Shown here in pieces: positions 48,001 to 57,000 of a DNA stretch of 64,000 bases. The stretch comes from Sialis fuliginosa (lineage: Eukaryota > Arthropoda > Insecta > Megaloptera > Sialidae). Every line of letters begins with the position of its first letter. Position 1 is the stretch's first letter. The notes beneath the pieces were generated by a model, which was not told where the DNA came from, ran no database searches, and saw nothing but the letters and a program-made list of their open reading frames with translations. The translations under genes and the position numbers were made by a program. The stretch is taken from contig OY540820.1 of NCBI GenBank assembly GCA_961205875.1, forward strand, positions 10,602,001-10,666,000, written 5' to 3'.

Positions 48001-51000
48001 TATTTCATTATAAATTTAACTTGCCTTCATTAGAAGATCGATTGTATTCATTTTGCTGAAAATATATTTTAACTGAACGGTAATTGATCTTTTTAACTCA
48101 ATGTTTGTCTATATAGCCATGCTGCAAACATTTTTCTGTTATTTTGTTTTCAATAATTAACTTTTAAAACCAGGACAAAAATTATTTTTACTTTTTGTTA
48201 GGTAGGTAATTTAAGTGTTGTTTGGTTTTTATTACAATAATAACTAATCGTGTTTGTACTTAATTCAACTATTTTTTTATTATCCTAAATAATAATTCCG
48301 TAGTCCACGCGAGCGTGACTCCGAAAAACGTTGGGAACCACTGCCTAAACTGACTTCATGATGTACATATTTAATTATGCATATATTTTTAAAAGTTTTT
48401 AAAATTAATCAATCTACAAAACAACGAAAACTTTAGCATAAAAAAATCTGCTTACATGACGTCAATGGTGAAATAAACATACGTATGACGTCACAGTATT
48501 TTTTTTTGACAACGTCTTTAGAAAAAAATATTATGCAGGTGTTTAAATTTTACACATAGGTATTTATATCAATTTCATTTGTTGACGACAAGGTATGGTT
48601 AGATTAATATATTTACATATTGTTTTTATTTATGAATAATAGTGCGTTCATAGATTACTCTTACAATTACGAGTAGCACTTAGTTTTGTAATATGTTTTT
48701 GTTTTTTTTTAATTTAAGTTATTGGCCATCGGGCGTAGCTCCTCAGCCAGACTTAAACTGTATTGTATATATTTTTTTTCTAGTGTTTATTTTTATTTTT
48801 TATTTCTGTTGTTTTTTTCACGTTATTCTATATTTTATGTTTTATTTATTTTTTCCTATTTTTGATTGTTTATTTCTATTATTTGCTGACTACCTAATTA
48901 ATATAGACTTGTAATATGTTAATGATTGAGTTTTACAAAATAGATACTAATAATTTAGATTCTAGAGTAAAATTTAAATTTCCAATAATCTATTAAATTG
49001 TTAAATTCACATCCAAAAAGATATGCTTTACTAGTATCTTTCATTAATATCATATATTTAATATAGTTTTACACTAATTGTAAACTAGTTAACAAAAATA
49101 AAATCGATTTATTCAAAATTTAATATAATATATGCGTCAATATGACTAACTATTACTCGTAAAAGTCAATAAAATGTGGAATTTTCTTTAATATCATTGG
49201 TTTAACAAGTATATTAGTAAAAAATATACTTAATTAATTTACAAGTAAAGTGCAAATCTACATAAAATATATGTATACCTAGTAAATAATTGGAAATTTC
49301 CATACAAACGTAAAATAAATTCAACAGAAATAACACCTATATGTGATGATATATTTAGGTATTGAATATGCAGAATATGTATTTACTTTTACTCACAGTA
49401 CAGTTAGGCCTAGCAACAAATATAAATAACGCCTCACCTCCTAGACAAGCTCCAAACGCTAACGCCCACACGAGTGGCTGCAGAGGAAGACTTAACTCAG
49501 CGTCTTCAGATAACGCTGTAGCGATACGCACCATCATCGTGGTCAAGGGAATGTTGTCCACGAACGCCGAAGCAGCGGCCGATACCCAGAGTATCAGAAG
49601 TACTGCGACCGCGAGCCGTGAACCTGAATCTACAGATAAGATCAGGTGGTGCGTTTGGCGACCGATCCAATCTATGAGCCCCAAACGTGATAAAGCCTGG
49701 GATAAAGAAATCAAATAATAATAAAAATCAATTCGTGATATTTCAAAATATGTAGAGTAATGTCCGGTATCATAAAGGACCTAACAAATTTGTTAGCTAG
49801 CAAGTACTTTCAACTGAGATATCAAACTTATATGACAGTTCTTTTGGAGTTTGTTGATGACTTTGACAAGTTTCGCGCACGCGTTGTAGGTAAATACAAA
49901 CGGTATTAAAACAGTGGTGATGTTATGAAAATTATTTTGTACGGTCAAAGATGCCAACTGTGTTACAATAAGTTGAAGTGTCACTGCTCTAAATTCCATA
50001 ACTAATCCATAGATACTAGTACAGAATTAATACCCCATTTGAATGTAATTGCTAGCTAACAAATTTTGTTAGGTCCTTTATAATACCGGACATAAAGGAA
50101 CCAAATATGAGACTCTTGTATAATAGACTAAATACAACGCATTTAACCAAAGTATGAATCAGAACGTACTTAGGTCATGTCGGCAACACTGTATTGACGG
50201 ATTTGACAATTCTAACTAAGCCCCTTTGTTTACTGTATGTGTTTTTCTGTGTAATTATTTTTAAAGTTTTTATTAAAGTGTAGTGATTGGAGTATATCGT
50301 AAGAAAGGTATTTTTAACAATAATATCTTCATAGATTTTTGTAGATGCCTAACTTAGCAAAATATTTAAACTTTTTTTAAAGTTCCTAATATGAGATAGG
50401 GTCTCATATTAAGGCAATTATCTTTAACATACAGTGACTGCCCATTGTCACAAATCGAATGAAAAAATCCTTCTTATTGCGATGAAACAGTGCCAAATTT
50501 TGCTTTGAAAGTCGAACAAGTTCATCTTTTTGGTCAATTGTTAAAAACGCGGTACCCATCGTGCGCAAAGCTTTTTCATATGTAAACATTTATAAAGGAT
50601 GTGACCAGGACGTTCCTTTGAGATACCTATGGTGTTAGCTAGCTCAATCACTTTCACTTTGCGGTCATTCAACACAATTTCACAAATTTTTCTAATGTTT
50701 TCTGGAGTAACTGCCCCATTTGGCCTTCCTGAACGTGGTGCATCATTTGTACGCATACGGTCACAATTAAATCCAGCAAACTAATATTTTACAGTTGAAT
50801 TAGCTGGGGCAGATGTGCCGTAACACTTATCAAGCCATTCCTTTGTTTGGGCGGTATTTTTCCCCAACAAAAAACAATGTTTAATCAATATAAGAAATTA
50901 ACTTTTTTTCCACGATTCTCTATGGGAAGCATAAAGATTTTTTGTTTATGTTGCCATCTGTATGTCAGGCGAAATACTTTTCAGCCCATGTAGTACGTGT

Positions 51001-54000
51001 ATATTTTAATTTTAATAAAATTTTCCCGTTAAGGGTTAAAATTTTAGAAAATCCCTTTTTATTGGGTGCTTACGCCATAAAAATGACACCCATAAAATTA
51101 AACGTTTCTAGGACCAGAGGTATAAGCTAGGAGTTGATGAGTCAGTGACTCAGACGCAGTACCTTTCTCTTTACATATATTATTTCTATTTAAAAAAAAC
51201 AAACTTACTTCCATTAAAATAAACAACGACGCAAAAAACAATAACGTAGACCACTCAACTCTACCAAGAACAGCCTCGATATCATCGCGATCTGCAAGAA
51301 GTAGAAGTAACATGACACCAAGCAAGGCAGTCCATCCTAAGCCCAATTTTCCTATAAAAAACAAAGTAATGTATAAAATATATTTAATAAACTTCGGAGA
51401 TCTGGATACTTACCCAAATCTGGGACAGAGTGTAAAAAGAATACACTTATAACAAACACCAAGGTTATTGATGACTTTACAAGAAGAACCATATCTCTGA
51501 TGGGATACTGAAACATTTAAAAATCATTTATATTTGAGTCAATCAGAAATAATAGGGTAAAACTATACATTACGCTCCAGTTTTAAGAAATATTCAATAA
51601 AAAGTTCAAGTATCAGATCTGATGAAAATTACTTAAAAAAATTATCATAAGCTGTCTTTTGTTTATACCCTAAATCAACTTTTATAACCCGACTTTATAG
51701 GTAGCTCAGATTTTTTAATTTCTGAAAAGTACATTTGTAACCAATTCGGCAAAAAATGTCAGCGAAAAAATATATCAACCTTTTTTTCAAGTTCTTCTAA
51801 TGTCGATTTGAAATTTTCCATAGTTTGAACTCTTTCTTGTTGTACAAGTTTTTCTTTTAATTCGCATAACAGCCTCCTTATTTTCTTCATTAAACTTTCT
51901 CTTACTACATCTTCATCCTTGGAATAACTAGACAATGATGCAACTGTTCTTCTCCAAATAGCAATTTCATGTCGAAGATCTATTAAAATTAATTTAAAAT
52001 TAATTGAGATTTATTCTACTACACTTAAAAGGTAAATATATTAAATAATGAATTCCCTCCCTTCTCAGATGAAAATAATTCAATCCAAGAAACAAATTTT
52101 ATTAGAATAATAATTATTCTTCTAAATTACTACCCTAAACTATAATAGATTTATCCATCCATCCATATAATGATTCTGGGTGTAAAGTTTTAATCTAATA
52201 AGGTAAAAGCACCAGTTATGGCCGCTGTCAGAGCAAGTTATCATTTTTTGGATCAATGGGTTTGTTTTTTGTAATGTTACTAATAAAACAAGTAACTCTT
52301 TATTTAATCAATTTAATTATCAAAGTCCGTAAATATAGTTTTTTTTAAATAAATTATGGCCTTTTATTTTGTTCATGTTATGTGTCCAGTAATGGTAAAG
52401 CTAAACCAGTAATGAGCACGAAGTGATAGACACTCGCTAATGATTACAAAATGATAAGTACTACGACACAAAAGATATAAAAGAAAGAATCGTCAAATTT
52501 GAAACAATGTAAAGCAGTTGCTATGATAATATAATAATAAATAAATAAATTATACTAATAATTAGTTTAAAAAACACCTATTGGCCGATAGTTATCAAAT
52601 CACGCTGTAATACATTCAAATGTATATAGATTAATATTCAGAAATGATAGTAATCAAATATCAACACATATTTCAAATTCAGTACATTTAATTAAAAATT
52701 TACCATTACTGGGGTCCTTGCCAAGACTGGTGTCAGTACCTTATGTGATCAAATGCGTTTTATAACAAAAAGTATAAATATAAAATGTAGGTAATACCTT
52801 GAACATCTTGTGGCTCAGCAAATTTAAGGTCTTTGATTTCGCTGAATTTAAATCGAATTTGAATATACACCACTATTGCTGCCAGAAAAACTCCTATACT
52901 CATGTGGAGAAAGAACGTAGTAAAATTGACACCCTAAAATTATAAATTTAATTTTAAAAGTTTCAAAGGAAATATATTTTAATATTTTTCTTACTGAACG
53001 GATAACTGCTTTATTTGATGCAATAATGACATTAGGAGGATCTCCAACAGGTGTCATTGCCCCTCCCATATTTGAAAAAATTACCATAGTCATTAATACA
53101 GGTACTGGATTTAGCTGCATGACCTCACACAAACTGAAAAGTAAAAAAGTAATTGATTTGTATTTATTATTTACTTATAGAAAATAAAAGAATTACGATA
53201 CATGACACAATGAACATAAATATATAAGAGTAAGTATATTTGCAAAAACTTTTTTTTTAAATACAAATTAATTTATGCGTATGAATTTTTACTTTTTTAC
53301 ATTGTGTTGAACAAATATTTGAGTTTTGTAAATTTGCATTACTTATATTCTATTGATGACACTCTGAAATTCACAACACATGTGGATGACATTTGTAAGA
53401 GATTGTGCAGATGTTATTATCAAATTATAATATTAAAACAATATTTAGAAAAGCACCAGTTGATGGAATATTACGACGCGAATGTGAACTAATTTTTAAC
53501 CTTAATAATATACAAACATTGCGAATTTTTTTCAAAAGTAATAAATTACTGATACTTTGGGGGATATATGTAATAGAACTATTTAAATATATATCAACAG
53601 AAACTGACATAAAAAATAAAAAACATAATTTAAGGAAACATAACTATGAAATATACCACAAAATTAATTTTTATGAAAGAGCACCTAAGTATTTAATTAA
53701 CAAAATTGTAAAAACTCTTCCAGCATACATATCTCAAGAAAAAAATAATTTTTTCATTAAACTTTTTTTTGAAATAATTAATTAGAAAAAACCTAACGCG
53801 TCAAATGATATACTATTTAACTACTTTGAAAAAAAAAACTATTTTATGCAAATGCACATTTGGATGTGTATACATTTGAAATCATTATTTAAAAGAAATG
53901 TATACTTACCGAATTGTGACTGGTGTCATTAGTAAAACGGTAGTAACATTATCCAAAAAGCATGACAGAAAAGCAGTGAATAAACATAAAGTATTAATGA

Positions 54001-57000
54001 GTGGCCAAATTCTTCCGTGTGTGAGCTGAAAAGTACATACATAATATAACAATTTTAAACAGCAGCAGCTGGTGACCTAACTTCAAGGGAGATAATATAA
54101 TTAATAAAAATATGTAGATTGTTATTGTACCCCGAAGAAGAAACGCGTTTGGTTATATTGAAGTCAATTCTGTGGCACACATAATATGACGGTAGAAAAA
54201 TAAAAGAGAAAAGGTCCTTACAATTGACTTAAGTTAATTAATCCATATTATATTTTTAAGCATTCACCGAAACATTACAAAAATCAAAAATTAATATAAT
54301 ATCTCCCTTATAGTTAGACTATTTTGAACCATAGCACTTCTTGGTAGTTTAATTCCTAGTAAAATCGAATATTCGAATACCTTATAAGCTAGAACAGCCA
54401 TATAATCAAATATTCCTGTTTCAGAAAAAATTGTGACAAGGGTCATCATAGAAAATAACAGTAGTAACGTCTCGACATCGATCCAGGAAATGATTTCGTG
54501 CATAGAAGGACGCTCGTTCAGAGCGGCCAAAATAGCCACCGACATTGTACTGGCCAGCATTGCCGCTATCGTTCTATGTACGATCTAAAATACGTACATA
54601 ATTAATTAATTAATTTGTAGTAGCAGATTTAATTGAAAAGTAGGCTCTGTAATCTAAACTATACAGTGTAAAAAACACGAACATATTTTTTTTAAATTCT
54701 TTCTACAGTGTATTCCAAGTTGATTAAGCCATAGGAAATTTAACATGGGGGCAATTAGAAATGTTGTAGTAACCTTTGGTCAAATTTAACGATGACGATT
54801 GGTGCATTTTGAAATGCCGCCACAAAATTTAATAAAATAGTAATCAGTATTTTGTTTTCAAATTTATATCTGTCAAAAAATATTATTATAATTTTATCTA
54901 GGATGCTTAAATTAATGAAATTAAAGTTGAGAACAAAATACTGTTGATTAATTTAAAATTTATCAGTTAGTTTCGAGGCGGCAATTCAAAATGCACCAAT
55001 CACATATCGTTAAATTTGATCAAAGGTTACTACAACACTTCTAATTGTCCCTATGTTAAATTTCCTATGGCTTAACCATCTTGGAATACACTGTATGTGA
55101 AAACTAGAGGTGTATCGTAATTCCGGCCGGGATTCACGTCTAACGTCACTACTATTATATTTTAAATATAAATACATAGATTATTATCTTAAATTAATAT
55201 AAAATTGTACTATATGGTATTTCTTTAAAAAAAACATTAAATTATAAAAATTGTGTTTTTTACATATTCTGCAATTTTTACAGCTTCGTAAATCTATTTG
55301 CATAGCTATAATTTCGTTAAATTATTTGTATAGCATACGTTATTTTCGATCGAATGTAATTTTTATAGTGTCAATAATAATATGATATAAAAATAATAAT
55401 AATATAAAAGTAGTGACGTTAAAATATTCACTTTAATATTCACCTCTAGTGAAAACATAATTGAAAATTCAATCATTCATTTTTAGTTATTTTTTACGAA
55501 AAATTCATGTTTACCTCAAATATTATTAAAAAGTATAACGCCACTAATACCAAAGCAGCATAAACAACTCCATCTTCCATTTTGATCGGTGACAGGTTAT
55601 ACCCAAAGGATATTGGAAACACTGACTTGAGATTAGTGAAAAATTTTAGTCTAAGTCTCACGTCATTTTTTCGCGTCAGTTGCGTGCTGTTTAACTGAAA
55701 TACGTGTCGCCGAGTAACTTCCGGTACAAAACCAATCAGATCTGGTGATACAATTGGTACTCGCCACTCCTCTGTTACGTTCTACAAGATAAATATAATT
55801 ATTATATTCCTCCGGTTATGAATTTATAGTAAACACAAATAATGAAAAAAATATTTGTTTTATAAAAAGATGATAACATAATTTTGTAATTGCAGAGCCC
55901 TAGGGTTGCTAATGTCCTGTGTAATTGTGAATAAAAAATGGTAAGCCGTCAGACTCGTGATATGTGACCCCACACTTTTTTTCAAATTTGAAACATTAAC
56001 TATTAAACTGCTTATTTGATCCCTCTAAGAAATATAAAAAAAAAACATCTTGCATTAAACATATTTTGAAATGTTATTTTTATAAAATGACTAGTAGTAT
56101 TTTACAAATAGTTTTTATCATCACTTATAATTAAAAAATATATAAGTTATCACAATCAATCAAAATTAACTTTCTTTAGTAAATAACATAACATACATTT
56201 TTTTTATTATAAATAATATACTTTTACTGCTACGTAAAGGTCATAACCTGCAGTGCATAATAAATGATTTATAGTAGATATAATGATATACGCAATTACG
56301 AACATAAAATATAAGCAGTCTTACATATGAGGAGGTGAGTTCCAAAACTCGTTCGTACTATTTAAAAAAAATCTAGATGGCAGTTGATTTTGAAAGAATT
56401 TTTGGCATTCTTTCATATAGTAATGTCAGTTTTGAGCAAAAAAAAGTTATGTTCAAAACTGACAATAAACTGAAAGAATGCTTAAAATTCTTTCAAAATC
56501 CACTACCATGTCGATTTTTTTAAATGGAACGAATGAGTTTTGGTCAGTGCCGAATTAAGTCAGCGCGGAGCCCGTAGCAAATGTTATAGAGGCCATTGGT
56601 AATGGCGGAAATCGATGTCTCCCCTCACCCCGCGTCCCGAAAAAAAGTCAATAGGATTTATTTTTGTACATTAGGCGAATGTCACCCCCTGACAGTGGGC
56701 TCTATTTTTTAAAATAAATTGGACGCTTATCACCCCTTATAGATTTAACAATGACCAAAAAAAAAAGTAACTTGATTTAGTTTATTAGACATTCTACCCC
56801 TTGGAAGATTTGAATAACCAAAAAAAGTAGATAAATAGACTTTATTTTATTAACAAATGTTTAATGTGGGAAAATTTAGAAAAATCGATTAAAAAATCAA
56901 AGATCGGAGCTTTAAAAATCGATTATTTTATTAAAAAGAGATATTTTTCTGAAAATCCGCGGGGCCCGTAGCATTTGCTACTCCTGCTACATAGTTAATC

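Noticed and set aside
48693..48914. 73-codon hydrophobic frame
   Set aside because: Phe/Leu/Ile-rich translation of T-rich intronic DNA with no family resemblance.
49362..49718. 118-codon plus-strand open frame
   Set aside because: It is the exact antisense shadow of P-protein exon 13, whose minus-strand reading has conserved motifs.
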